From NCBI GenBank assembly GCA_015478655.1, contig JADMIJ010000005.1, forward strand, positions 35,188-99,187: a DNA stretch of 64,000 nucleotides. Reading direction: 5' to 3'. The first letter of the stretch is position 1. Each line of letters begins with the position of its first letter. The notes under the pieces were generated by a model. It ran no database searches. It was not told the DNA's origin and was given only the letters and a program-made list of their open reading frames with translations. Position numbers and translations under genes: made by a program. This document shows, in pieces, positions 8,716-16,489 of this stretch. The DNA comes from Acidimicrobiales bacterium (GTDB lineage: Bacteria > Actinomycetota > Acidimicrobiia > Acidimicrobiales > RAAP-2).

Positions 8716-8729
8716 TAGAACCGGTTCTG
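8716..8729. promoter_or_regulatory. KstR-like palindromic operator
   Basis: TAGAACCGGTTCTG contains the perfect 12-base palindrome AGAACCGGTTCT. The KstR operator of cholesterol catabolism in mycobacteria has the form TNNAACNNGTTNNA; this site matches all of it except the last base. It lies about 65 bases before a fused acyl-CoA dehydrogenase start and would cover the -35 region of a promoter whose -10 is TAGAAA at 8749. No KstR gene is in the window. Confidence 0.55.
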
Positions 8730-8761
8730 GTTCTGGACGGCGAACTGCTAGAAAGTCCCTC

Positions 8762-8791
8762 ATGAAGGCAACCCGACTCCCCGGGGGCTGA
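8762..8791 (+). other. possible nine-codon leader ORF
   Basis: A short frame ATG to TGA encoding MKATRLPGG ends two bases before the GTG of the fused dehydrogenase. A TAGAAA hexamer lies seven bases before its ATG, so it could be read from a leaderless message and couple translation to the gene. It could equally be chance. Confidence 0.25.
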
Positions 8792-8793
8792 CG

Positions 8794-11073
8794 GTGCCCA
8801 TCGGTATTCGCGACGAGCACGAGGAGCTGCGGGAGTCGGTCGAGCGTTGGATCGAGTCCCGCTGCCCGCCGGCTGCCACGCGGGCCGCCCTGGACTCGGC
8901 GGCAGATGAACTCCCCTCCTTCTGGCCTGATCTGGCCGGCCAGGGCACCCTCGGGATCCATCTAGCCGAGGAGTCCGGAGGCCAGGGCGCGGGGTTCGTC
9001 GAACTGGCGGTTGTGGCCGAAGCCCTCGGACGGGCCGCGGCCCCGGGCCCGTGGGCGACCACCGCCGTGGTCGGCGCCGTGGTGTCGGAATGCGGCGGCC
9101 CGACCCAGGCCAAGGACATCCTCCCCGGTCTGGCTGACGGGACCACGCCGGCGTCACTGGTGGTCCCGACCGGTGCGCCCGACGGGGCGGCGGTGGCGCG
9201 GTCCGGCCTGTCCGGACGGAGTGGCGGGGATGGCACCGTGACGGTCGACGGCGCCATCGGGCCCATCCCCAACGGAGCCGTGGCCGCGTTGGTGCTGGTC
9301 CCGGTCTGGGTGGCGGGCTCGGTGCGGTGGGTGATGCTCGAGCAGGGTGACGCCGCCGGCGTCGACACCCTCGCCAGTCTCGACCCGACCCGGCGGTCGG
9401 CACGCTGGACGCTCCGTGGCACGACCGTGCCCGCCGGGCGGATGCTGCCCGGTGACCCGACGGAGCGGATCCGCGACCTGGCGTTGATCGTCGCCTCCGC
9501 CGAAGCGGTGGGCGGGGCCCGATGGTGTCTGGAGACAGCGGCTGCGCACGCCGGGACCCGTCACCAGTTCGGCCGGCCCATCGGTCAGTTCCAGGGGGTC
9601 AAACACCGCCTGGCCGACATGTTGGTCTCCGTGGAACAGGCGGTGGCGGCCACCTGGGACGCGGCCACCGCGGCAGACCACCAGCGCCTGGTGGACTCCG
9701 ACACCCCTGGTCCCGGACTCGGGGCCGGGGGCGACCAGGTCCGTCTGGCGGCCTACTTGGCGGCGACCCTGGCCTTGGACGGCTACGTGGAGGCGGCCAA
9801 GGGGGCCATCCAGGTCCTCGGGGGCATGGGCTTCACCTGGGACCACGACGCCCACATCCACTTGCGCCGGGCCACTACCTTGCGTCAGCTCCTCGGGGGG
9901 ACCGCCCCGCTTCGGGCCGGAGCCGCCCGGCTGGCCCTGGGTGGCCAGCGGCGTCGGCTGACCATCGACCTTCCACCGGAGGCAGAGGGCCTGCGTCGTG
10001 AGCTGACTCCGCTGATCAGTTCTCTCGCCTCCATCGCCGACCCGGCCGAGCGGCGACGGGGCCTGGCGGAGGCCGGGCTGATGGCGCCGCACTGGCCGTC
10101 CCCCTGGGGTCGCGGTGCCGGGGCCGTCGAGCAATTGGTGATCGATCAACTGTTCGCCGATCAGGGCCTGCAGCGACCCAACCTCGCCGTCGCGGCCTGG
10201 GCCCTCCCGACCATCATCGCCCACGGGACTGCCGAGCAGGCCGACCGCTGGGTGGGGCCGACCCTGCGCGGCGAGCTGCTGTGGTGCCAGTTGTTCAGCG
10301 AGCCCGGAGCCGGGTCCGACCTCGCCGCGCTGTCGACGCGGGCTACCAGAGTGGCCGGAGGCTGGTCCCTGGCGGGCCAGAAGGTGTGGACCTCCGTGGC
10401 GGCTCGGGCCGATATGGGCATCTGCCTGGCCCGAACCGACCCCGACGCGCCCAAGCACCGGGGCATCACCTATTTCCTGGTGGACATGAAGTCACCCGGC
10501 ATCGAGGTTCGGCCGCTCCGTGAGATCACCGGGCACGAACTGTTCAACGAGGTCTTCCTCGACGGCTGCTTCGTGCCCGATTCGTGCGTGGTGGGCGACG
10601 TGGACGGCGGCTGGAAGCTGGCCCGGACCACGTTGGCCAACGAACGGGTGTCGTTGTCGACGGGCTCGGCATTCGGTGGGGTCTTGGAGGGGGTCCTGGA
10701 TCAGGTGGCGGCTCGTCCCGAGCGCCACGACCCGGTCACCCTCGATCGGCTCGGACTCCTGTTGGCGGAGGCCCAGTCGCTGGCCCAACTGGGCATGCGG
10801 GCCACGCTCCGCTCGGTGGGTGGACTGCAACCCGGCTCCGAATCGAGCGTCGGCAAGCTGGTGGGGGCCGAATTCGAACAGCGGGTGCACGAGTTCGGGC
10901 TCGGCCTGTGTGGTCCTGACGGAGCCCTCATCGACGGTGAGGCGGCAGTGTCGGCCCACGGGGTGCTCCACAGCAGGTGCCTGACCATCGCCGGGGGTAC
11001 CAGCGAAGTGCAGCGCAACGTCATCGGGGAACGGCTGCTGGGCCTGCCTCGCGATCCGGAGCCGGGGCAGTGA
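8794..11073 (+). CDS. two-domain (fused) acyl-CoA dehydrogenase
   Basis: A 759-residue protein made of two complete acyl-CoA dehydrogenase units. The N-terminal half (about 1-385) has the small-subunit features RHQFGRPIGQFQGVKHR and GGMGFTWDHDAHIH. The C-terminal half (about 400-759) has the large-subunit features FSEPGAGSDLA, AGQKVWTS and GGTSEVQRNVIGERLLG. Mycobacterial FadE34 (ChsE3), which dehydrogenates the steroid side chain, has this architecture, and the operator just upstream resembles its KstR site. FAD-dependent alpha,beta-dehydrogenation of an acyl-CoA is the expected reaction; the steroid substrate is inference. Start GTG with GGGGG six bases before. A paralogue is encoded at 44348. 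Confidence 0.9.
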   Translation: MPIGIRDEHEELRESVERWIESRCPPAATRAALDSAADELPSFWPDLAGQGTLGIHLAEESGGQGAGFVELAVVAEALGRAAAPGPWATTAVVGAVVSECGGPTQAKDILPGLADGTTPASLVVPTGAPDGAAVARSGLSGRSGGDGTVTVDGAIGPIPNGAVAALVLVPVWVAGSVRWVMLEQGDAAGVDTLASLDPTRRSARWTLRGTTVPAGRMLPGDPTERIRDLALIVASAEAVGGARWCLETAAAHAGTRHQFGRPIGQFQGVKHRLADMLVSVEQAVAATWDAATAADHQRLVDSDTPGPGLGAGGDQVRLAAYLAATLALDGYVEAAKGAIQVLGGMGFTWDHDAHIHLRRATTLRQLLGGTAPLRAGAARLALGGQRRRLTIDLPPEAEGLRRELTPLISSLASIADPAERRRGLAEAGLMAPHWPSPWGRGAGAVEQLVIDQLFADQGLQRPNLAVAAWALPTIIAHGTAEQADRWVGPTLRGELLWCQLFSEPGAGSDLAALSTRATRVAGGWSLAGQKVWTSVAARADMGICLARTDPDAPKHRGITYFLVDMKSPGIEVRPLREITGHELFNEVFLDGCFVPDSCVVGDVDGGWKLARTTLANERVSLSTGSAFGGVLEGVLDQVAARPERHDPVTLDRLGLLLAEAQSLAQLGMRATLRSVGGLQPGSESSVGKLVGAEFEQRVHEFGLGLCGPDGALIDGEAAVSAHGVLHSRCLTIAGGTSEVQRNVIGERLLGLPRDPEPGQ

Positions 11074-11123
11074 CTGTGCCATCATCTGTGTGTCCTGCGC
11101 ACCGGAAGGATGGAGGTTGATCG

Positions 11124-11555
11124 ATGGGTGACCACGTGTTGTGTTTCGAGGACGTCGCCGAAGGTGACGAAGCCCCCGTGAGGTCGCATGTCCTGAGCCG
11201 CACCGACCTGGTCGCCTATGCCGGAGCATCGGGCGACTTCAATCCCATGCACCACGATGAGGTGAAGGCCACCGCCGCCGGTCAGCCCAGCGTGTTCGGG
11301 CACGGGATGTTCTCGATGGGGTTCCTCGGCTCGGCCATCACCGACTATGTCGGGGTCGGGCACGTCCGCCGGTTCCAGGCCCGCTTCGCCAAGCAGACCT
11401 GGCCCGACGAGGTCCTGCGCACCAAGATCGTCGTCACTGGCAAACGGATGGACGGTGACGAGGCCCTGGTGGATCTCGATGTGCGCTTGCACAATGCCGA
11501 GGGCGAGGAGAAGGTCGTCGGCGAGGCCACCGCCGTGGTCCCGCTGCGCTCCTGA
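11124..11555 (+). CDS. MaoC family dehydratase
   Basis: A 143-residue single hotdog domain with the hydratase-2 motif GASGDFNPMHHDE near 33-45, which supplies the catalytic Asp and His, followed by FGHGMFSMGFLG. It should hydrate trans-2-enoyl-CoA to (R)-3-hydroxyacyl-CoA, alone or with a MaoC N-terminal-type partner such as the one encoded at 7352. GGAGG lies just upstream of the ATG. It follows the fused dehydrogenase by 50 bases, which suits consecutive beta-oxidation steps. Confidence 0.85.
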   Translation: MGDHVLCFEDVAEGDEAPVRSHVLSRTDLVAYAGASGDFNPMHHDEVKATAAGQPSVFGHGMFSMGFLGSAITDYVGVGHVRRFQARFAKQTWPDEVLRTKIVVTGKRMDGDEALVDLDVRLHNAEGEEKVVGEATAVVPLRS

Positions 11556-11609
11556 CCGGCCTCTGAGAAGCGGCCGGGCCCGTCCCGAGCGGCGACCCCG
11601 TCGGCCGGA

Positions 11610-11623
11610 GGGCGCAAGCGCCC
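11610..11623. terminator. candidate hairpin between convergent genes
   Basis: GGGCGC-AA-GCGCCC forms a compact stem in the 74-base gap between the convergent MaoC and SDR genes. There is no U-tract, which is common in high-GC actinobacteria, so the call is tentative. Confidence 0.3.
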
Positions 11624-11629
11624 GCGTGG

Positions 11630-12532
11630 CTAGGCGATGTTGAAGGGCGGCACTCCCGACGACACCCCTTTGAACAACTCGCCCTTGGCCGCGGCCAGCT
11701 CCCCGGGGGTCCACATGGAATCGCGATGGATCTCGCCCACCACGTGGTGCCCGCCCATGGCCCAGATGTCGCCGCCGTAGACGATGAAATTCTGCCCGCT
11801 GATGTCGGCAGCCTCGTCGGAGGCGAGGAAGGCCACCAGTTGGGCCACATTGCGGGGATCGAACTTGTCGAAGCCCTCCTCGGCCTTGGCCATCTCGCCG
11901 AACAGGTCCTCGGTCATCCGGGTCCGCGCCCGGGGGGAGATCGAGTTGACGTTGATGCCGTAGCGCCCGAGCTCGCGGGCCAGGACCCAGGTGAGGGAGG
12001 CGATCCCGCCCTTGGCAGCGGCGTAGTTGGCCTGGCCGGCATTCCCGAACAGCCCGGACTCCGACGAGGTGTTGACGATCCGGCCGGTGAACGTCTCGCC
12101 GGCCTTGGCTCTGGCCCTCCAGTGGACGGCGGCATGGTGGGAGGGGGCGAAGTGCCCCTTCAGATGGACACGGATGACGTCGTCCCAGTCCGATTCCTCC
12201 ATGTTGAAGCTCATCTTGTCGCGCAGGATGCCGGCATTGTTGACCAGGATGTCGAGTTGTCCGAAGGTGTCGACGGCCTGAGCCACCAGGTCCTTGGCCC
12301 CCTGCCACGAGCTCACGTCGGAGGCGTTGACGGCACCGTCGCTACCCCCGGCCTTGATCAGCTCGACCACCTCTTCAGCCGGGTGCTTGTCACCCCCTTC
12401 GCCCTTCACGGACGCACCCACGTCGTTCACGATCACCTTGGCCCCGAGGGAGGCCATCAACAGGGCCTCCTCCCGGCCGATGCCGCGCCCGGCGCCGGTC
12501 ACGATCGCTACTTTGCCGTCGAGCATTCCCAT
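11630..12532 (-). CDS. SDR family oxidoreductase (HSD17B4-like)
   Basis: A 300-residue short-chain dehydrogenase. TGAGRGIG is at 12-19, VNNAG follows, and the catalytic motif NTSSESG plus NYAAAK supplies Ser, Tyr and Lys. The insertion GASVKGEGGDKHPAEEVV after the second strand and the long C-terminal tail are typical of the (R)-3-hydroxyacyl-CoA dehydrogenase unit of peroxisomal multifunctional enzyme type 2. Several ATGs lie together behind AGGAGG; I chose the one five bases after it. A paralogue is encoded at 26733. It probably oxidises hydroxyacyl-CoAs made by the neighbouring MaoC enzymes. Confidence 0.88.
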   Translation of the reverse strand: MGMLDGKVAIVTGAGRGIGREEALLMASLGAKVIVNDVGASVKGEGGDKHPAEEVVELIKAGGSDGAVNASDVSSWQGAKDLVAQAVDTFGQLDILVNNAGILRDKMSFNMEESDWDDVIRVHLKGHFAPSHHAAVHWRARAKAGETFTGRIVNTSSESGLFGNAGQANYAAAKGGIASLTWVLARELGRYGINVNSISPRARTRMTEDLFGEMAKAEEGFDKFDPRNVAQLVAFLASDEAADISGQNFIVYGGDIWAMGGHHVVGEIHRDSMWTPGELAAAKGELFKGVSSGVPPFNIA

Positions 12533-12607
12533 CATGTCCTCCTGGATCCGATTCCCCATGGCCGTGCACGCTGATGCCGCGACGGAACCGGGGAAGCATG
12601 GCCGAAA

Positions 12608-12635
12608 TGCACCCCTCCCGGCAAGACCGGGTGCA
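12608..12635. repeat. inverted repeat TGCACCC-N14-GGGTGCA
   Basis: Seven-base perfect arms flank a 14-base loop in the gap between the LLM oxidoreductase stop and the SDR start, both on the minus strand. It could be a terminator of the first gene or an operator for the second. Confidence 0.35.
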
Positions 12636-12647
12636 CCGTGGGCCGGT

Positions 12648-13523
12648 TCACGGGCGAACGGCAGGGGCCACGGGGTGGTCCCGGACGACCGGCAGGACCT
12701 CGTCGGCGAAGCGCCGGATGGCCTCGATGGCGTCCTTGCCCCTGGCCCAGGGCTTGACCAGGGCCCGTCCCACCCCGGCGTCGGCCAATCGCCGGAGATC
12801 GTCTCGGCCGACGCCCCCGGCCCCGAGGGTGATCTCCACGGTTCCGGGACGCCCCGACTCCTCTCGAAGCTGGGCCAGGCGGGCGGCGGCCGCGGGGATC
12901 TGCTCGATGGTGTGGTTCATGGGGATCCAACCGTCACCCACCAACGCGGCGCGGCGCAGTGCGGCCGGTCCGTCGCCACCGATGTGGAGCGGCGGCCATG
13001 GCTGGTGGCTCGGCTTGGGTTCGAACATCACGGGGGCGAAGTCGAAGAACTCGCCGTGGTGCTCGACCACCGGTTCGCTCCACAGCCGCCGGCACACCTC
13101 GATGGCCTCGTCGACCCGCCGACCCCGGCTGGCGAAGTCGAGGCCGACGGCCTCCCATTCCGCCTGCAGCCAGCTGGCCCCGATGCCGAACTCCACCCGT
13201 CCCCCGGAGACGACGTCGAGGGTGGTGACGGCTCGGGCCACGATGAACGGGTGGCGCAGGCCGATGTTGTAGACCTGCGTCCCCAAGTGGATCCGTTCGG
13301 TCTGCCCGGCGAGGAAGCCGAGGTAGGCGAAGACGTCGAAGATCGGGACGTCGGACGGGATGGGGGGGTGGTCGGACCCCGCAAAGGGGCTGCCGTCGGC
13401 CGCAACCGGGACGACCAGGTGCTCGGGCATCCAGACGGACTCGTAGCCCAACCGGTCGGCCTCACGGGTCGCCTCGGCCCACAGGGCGGGCCTGAGCACT
13501 CCGAGCGAGATCCCGATCTTCAC
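12648..13523 (-). CDS. LLM class F420-dependent oxidoreductase
   Basis: A 291-residue luciferase-like TIM barrel. The N-terminus VKIGISLGVLRPALW, ADRLGYESVWMPEHL, then RIHLGTQVYNI and RVEFGIGASWLQAEW are the standard blocks of the actinobacterial F420-dependent branch. These enzymes use reduced F420 or flavin to reduce or oxygenate a substrate that cannot be read from sequence. The start is GTG, with GGAGG eight bases before it; the open frame continues far upstream but has no homology-like content. A perfect -10 TATGAT lies at 13626-13631 on this strand, and a TGAC-N6-GTCA palindrome covers its -35 region. Confidence 0.88.
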   Translation of the reverse strand: MKIGISLGVLRPALWAEATREADRLGYESVWMPEHLVVPVAADGSPFAGSDHPPIPSDVPIFDVFAYLGFLAGQTERIHLGTQVYNIGLRHPFIVARAVTTLDVVSGGRVEFGIGASWLQAEWEAVGLDFASRGRRVDEAIEVCRRLWSEPVVEHHGEFFDFAPVMFEPKPSHQPWPPLHIGGDGPAALRRAALVGDGWIPMNHTIEQIPAAAARLAQLREESGRPGTVEITLGAGGVGRDDLRRLADAGVGRALVKPWARGKDAIEAIRRFADEVLPVVRDHPVAPAVRP

Positions 13524-13853
13524 CGAACCCACCTCCGACGTGATGGGCGTGCCGGATCCGGAGGCCCGGGCTCCGACGACTCGCCCCGGATCGGTCTGCG
13601 CTGCGCCCCTCGCGCCCACCAGGCGATCATACGCCGGGAGGGGGATCACTGACATCAGCGTCATACAACCCGTCGACGAGGGCGGTAGCATCAGCGCGGA
13701 ACGCCGGGCACCGCGCCGGCATGGTTGCCGGAGGAAGCTGTTGACGCCTTGTCCCGTCGAGAAGTACCGAGCGCTGGCGGGGGCCATCGTCCCGGTCCAC
13801 GCCCCGACCTCCGTCCGGCCCGCCGGCCGGCGTGACCCCGGCCGGGGGCACGG
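13524..13853. other. 330-base intergenic region with divergent promoter
   Basis: No convincing gene. It holds the start-proximal Shine-Dalgarno of the LLM gene, a minus-strand -10 (TATGAT, 13626-13631) and the palindrome described separately. A possible plus-strand -10 (TACAAC, 13664-13669) would serve the RidA gene through a leader of about 180 bases. The leader itself shows nothing I recognise. Confidence 0.5.
13650..13663. promoter_or_regulatory. palindromic operator TGAC-N6-GTCA (site 1)
   Basis: TGACATCAGCGTCA, flanked by C and T. It sits 18 bases upstream of the minus-strand TATGAT, so it would occupy about -31 to -44 of the LLM oxidoreductase promoter. It is one of seven such sites in the window. 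Confidence 0.6.
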
Positions 13854-14342
13854 TTGACGGCGTCCGGTCGGGTTCGGGCGCGACTGATCGAGCTCGATCT
13901 CGAGCTCTACGGGCCGCATCCGCCCCACGATCCGCTGGACGCGGTGGTGGTGCACGGCGGGGTTGCCCGCACCTCTGGCCAGCTCCCGAGGATCGACGGC
14001 GTCCTGACCTGTTCGGGTGTGCTGGGGCGGACGGTGACCGTCGCCGAGGGCAGGCGGGCCGCGGAAGTCTGCGCCCTCAATGCGCTGTCGGTGCTGGAGG
14101 TGGCCCTCGGCACCCTCGATCGGGTGGAGCGGGTGCTGTCGGTGACCGCCTACGTGGCCTCCGACCCCGACTTCCACGAACAACCGGCGGTGGTGGACGG
14201 CGCCAGCGCGGTGCTGTTCGACGTGTTCGGCGAGGCCGGGCGGCACACACGGTCGGCCATCGGCGTGGCGGCCCTTCCCCGGGGTGGCGCAGTGGAGATC
14301 GAGGTGATCGTCGCCATCACCGGGGACGGAGGGGTGTCGTGA
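13854..14342 (+). CDS. RidA family (YjgF/YER057c/UK114) protein
   Basis: A 162-residue RidA-like protein. Family RidA enzymes deaminate reactive enamines and imines, or are repurposed within catabolic pathways. The core VVHGGVARTSGQLP, then NALSVLEVALGTLDRVERVLSVTAYVAS and a conserved Arg in HTRSAIGVAALPRGGAVEIE fit the YjgF-like branch of about 150 residues. The start is TTG in the best reading; no ATG or GTG suits the family start. It precedes the RraA-like gene by 27 bases and is probably cotranscribed with it. Confidence 0.78.
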   Translation: MTASGRVRARLIELDLELYGPHPPHDPLDAVVVHGGVARTSGQLPRIDGVLTCSGVLGRTVTVAEGRRAAEVCALNALSVLEVALGTLDRVERVLSVTAYVASDPDFHEQPAVVDGASAVLFDVFGEAGRHTRSAIGVAALPRGGAVEIEVIVAITGDGGVS

Positions 14343-14369
14343 TGAGGCAGAGCGAGAGGGAGATGGTCG

Positions 14370-15029
14370 ATGGGTGACGAATCGGTGGGCAACCCGACGG
14401 GGCAGTCGGACACGTCCGAGCAGCTGCAACGGATGGGCTCGGCCACCTTGGGGGAGTCGGGAGCACTGACCCTGCCACCCCGGTTGCGACCGGTCTGGCC
14501 GGGTGCCGCCCTGGCCGCCCCGGCCTTCCCCGTCATGTGCACACCCGGAGACAACCTCGCCCTGCACGTGGCGGTCACCCATGCCCCCGATGGCTCGGCC
14601 CTGGTGGTGGACGTCGGCGAGGTGGCCGAACGCGGCTACTGGGGGGAGGTGCTGACCACGGCGGCCGAGGCGCGGGGGATCGTCGGCCTGGTCATCGACG
14701 GCGGCGTGCGCGACGTGGACGCGCTGCAGTCCCATGGGTTTCCGGTCTTCTCGTCCCTCGTCTCCCTGCCCGGGGCGACCAAGCAGTCCCGTGGCCGGGT
14801 GGGAGCGCCCATCCGGTTCGCCGGGGCGCCGGTGACGATGGGCGACTGGGTGGTGGGTGACGTCGACGGCGTCGTCATCGTCCCTGGCGACGCCCTCGGC
14901 GCCGTGCTGGCCGCCGCCCGGAGCCGGACGGCCAAGGAGGCCGGCTACTTCGAGGAGTTGCGGGCCGGGGTGACCACCGTCGAGCTTCTCGGCCTGGACA
15001 CTTCGGCGGTGGTCGTGGGCCCGGGCTGA
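14370..15029 (+). CDS. RraA family protein (HMG/CHA aldolase-like)
   Basis: A 219-residue RraA-fold protein. GYWGEVLTTAAEARG and VIDGGVRDVDALQ carry the Gly-rich and Asp/Arg residues that bind metal and pyruvate-like ligand in 4-hydroxy-4-methyl-2-oxoglutarate aldolase, and MGDWVVGDVDGVVIVP is the conserved C-terminal block. Members are class II pyruvate aldolases or oxaloacetate decarboxylases; RNase E inhibition applies only to enterobacterial RraA. With a 2-hydroxyacid dehydrogenase nearby, an oxo-acid aldolase role is plausible but not shown. Confidence 0.8.
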   Translation: MGDESVGNPTGQSDTSEQLQRMGSATLGESGALTLPPRLRPVWPGAALAAPAFPVMCTPGDNLALHVAVTHAPDGSALVVDVGEVAERGYWGEVLTTAAEARGIVGLVIDGGVRDVDALQSHGFPVFSSLVSLPGATKQSRGRVGAPIRFAGAPVTMGDWVVGDVDGVVIVPGDALGAVLAAARSRTAKEAGYFEELRAGVTTVELLGLDTSAVVVGPG

Positions 15030-15054
15030 CCCGACCGTCGGGTCACCGGCCCGG

Positions 15055-15993
15055 TCAGGCCCGGACGAGGTGCTCGGGGGTGCGGCCGGCCAGCACGTCA
15101 CAGATGGCCTGGCTGGCCATCCGGGCCATGGCCGTCCTGGTCTGGGTGGAGGCGCTGCCGATGTGGGGCAGGAGCACCGTTCTCGGTGCCGCCAGCAGAT
15201 CCGGGTCGATGGCGGGCTCCTCGGAGTACACGTCGATGCCGGCGGCGAAGATGTCGCCCTTCTCGAGGGCCCGGGCCAACGCGGCTTCGTCCACGACGGC
15301 GCCGCGGGCGGTGTTCACGAGCACGGCCGTGGGCTTCATGAGCGCCAGCTCCTCGGCCCCGATGAGATGCCGCGTGGACGGGGTGAGCGGGACGTGCAGG
15401 CTCACGGTGTCCGAGCGGGCCAGAAGCTCGGGGAGGGCGGCAACGTAGCCCGGCGCCCCGGTGTCCGTCCGGGAGTGGTGGAGGACCTCCATCCCGAACC
15501 CCTCGGCCCGGCGGGCGACGGCCCGGGCGATCCTCCCGCACCCCACCAGGCCGAGGCATGTGCCGTGCACGTCGCGGCCCAGGTGGTCGGTGATGCCCCA
15601 TCCCTGCCACCGGCCGGCCCGCAGGTCCCGCTCGGCGTCTGAGGCCAGCCGGCCGGCGGAGAGAATCAACAGGAAGGCCAGGTCGGCGGTGGTCTCGTCG
15701 AGGACTCCGGGGGTGTTGCAGACGACGATGCCGAGCGCAGCTGCTTCGGCCACGTCCACATTGTCGTAGCCGACGGCGGCCACGCTGACCACGCGGAGCC
15801 GGGCCGCCGCCCCCGCTCGCAGGACGCGCTCGTCGATCCGGTCGGTGAGCATGCACAGGACGCCGTCGACGTCTGCGACCAGGCCGGCCAGGTCGGGTGC
15901 GGGCCCCTCCGCCAACACGATCTCATGGCCGGCGTCGAGGATGGGGTCGGTCCCGCCCTCGGGGACGGGCCGGGTGAGCAGGACCCGCGCCAC
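15055..15993 (-). CDS. D-2-hydroxyacid dehydrogenase (glyoxylate/hydroxypyruvate reductase-like)
   Basis: A 312-residue D-isomer-specific 2-hydroxyacid dehydrogenase. The NAD-binding motif LVGCGRIARAVARR, the substrate-binding Arg in NTARGAVVDE, the Glu in YSEEPAI and the catalytic His in LPHIGSAS are all present. GRHPR-type enzymes reduce glyoxylate or hydroxypyruvate. The start is GTG and abuts the cupin stop, so the two form an operon. A link to glyoxylate released by the ureidoglycolate-lyase-like protein next door is an attractive inference. Confidence 0.87.
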   Translation of the reverse strand: MARVLLTRPVPEGGTDPILDAGHEIVLAEGPAPDLAGLVADVDGVLCMLTDRIDERVLRAGAAARLRVVSVAAVGYDNVDVAEAAALGIVVCNTPGVLDETTADLAFLLILSAGRLASDAERDLRAGRWQGWGITDHLGRDVHGTCLGLVGCGRIARAVARRAEGFGMEVLHHSRTDTGAPGYVAALPELLARSDTVSLHVPLTPSTRHLIGAEELALMKPTAVLVNTARGAVVDEAALARALEKGDIFAAGIDVYSEEPAIDPDLLAAPRTVLLPHIGSASTQTRTAMARMASQAICDVLAGRTPEHLVRA

Positions 15994-16383
15994 TCAGTGG
16001 TTGGTGTAGTCGATGGGGCCGGCGTCCGGAGTGCCGATGGCGAAGCAGAAGCAGTGGATGGCGGCGTTGTCGCTGACGGGCCGCAACGTGTGGACGGCGT
16101 CCGGTGGGATGTGGATGAGGTCGCCCTGGCCGACCGGCCGCTCCTCCTGCCCGATCGTCATGATCCCCCGGCCCCGGAGCACGTAGTAGAACTCGTGCGT
16201 GGGGTGGGAATGGGGCTCGACCCGACCTCCCCCCGGCACCTCGAACTCGTTCACCAGCTCGAGGAACCCCCCCTTGGTGACGTCCCGGAGCTCCCGGGGA
16301 TTGACCATCCACCACACGGGCACGGTGCCGTTGTGCTCGACGACCGGCGCGGCGTCCTCGATGTTGCGTATGTCCATCGTCAT
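15994..16383 (-). CDS. cupin domain protein
   Basis: A 129-residue single-domain cupin. Motif 1 is PHSHPTHEFYYVLRGRG with two His and a Glu metal ligand; motif 2 is GDLIHIPPDAVHTLRPVSDN with the third His. A metal-dependent dioxygenase, isomerase or ligand-binding role is possible. I place the start at MTMDIRN, eleven bases after GGGAGG; an ATG 17 codons upstream is possible. It heads the operon with the 2-hydroxyacid dehydrogenase and is divergent from the AllA-like gene across operator site 2. Confidence 0.8.
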   Translation of the reverse strand: MTMDIRNIEDAAPVVEHNGTVPVWWMVNPRELRDVTKGGFLELVNEFEVPGGGRVEPHSHPTHEFYYVLRGRGIMTIGQEERPVGQGDLIHIPPDAVHTLRPVSDNAAIHCFCFAIGTPDAGPIDYTNH

Positions 16384-16450
16384 GGCCGTGGCCACCTCCC
16401 GTTCAGTCGGTTCATTCGGACTCGGCGTGCGCAATCGGTAGAGTGCATCC

Positions 16451-16464
16451 TGATACCGGTGTCA
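16451..16464. promoter_or_regulatory. palindromic operator TGAY-N6-GTCA (site 2)
   Basis: TGATACCGGTGTCA, flanked by C and G, has one mismatch to the TGAC-N6-GTCA form. It directly precedes a plus-strand -10-like TTAGAT (16467-16472) of the AllA-like gene and lies in the divergent gap with the cupin gene. Confidence 0.5.
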
Positions 16465-16489
16465 GGTTAGATCAGGTCGGGGAGGGTGC

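Noticed and set aside
12648..15101. An open frame of over 800 codons on the minus strand covering the LLM oxidoreductase and far upstream
   Set aside because: Only the last 291 codons match a protein family; the upstream part is antisense to RidA and RraA and reads as Arg/Pro/His-rich shadow sequence.
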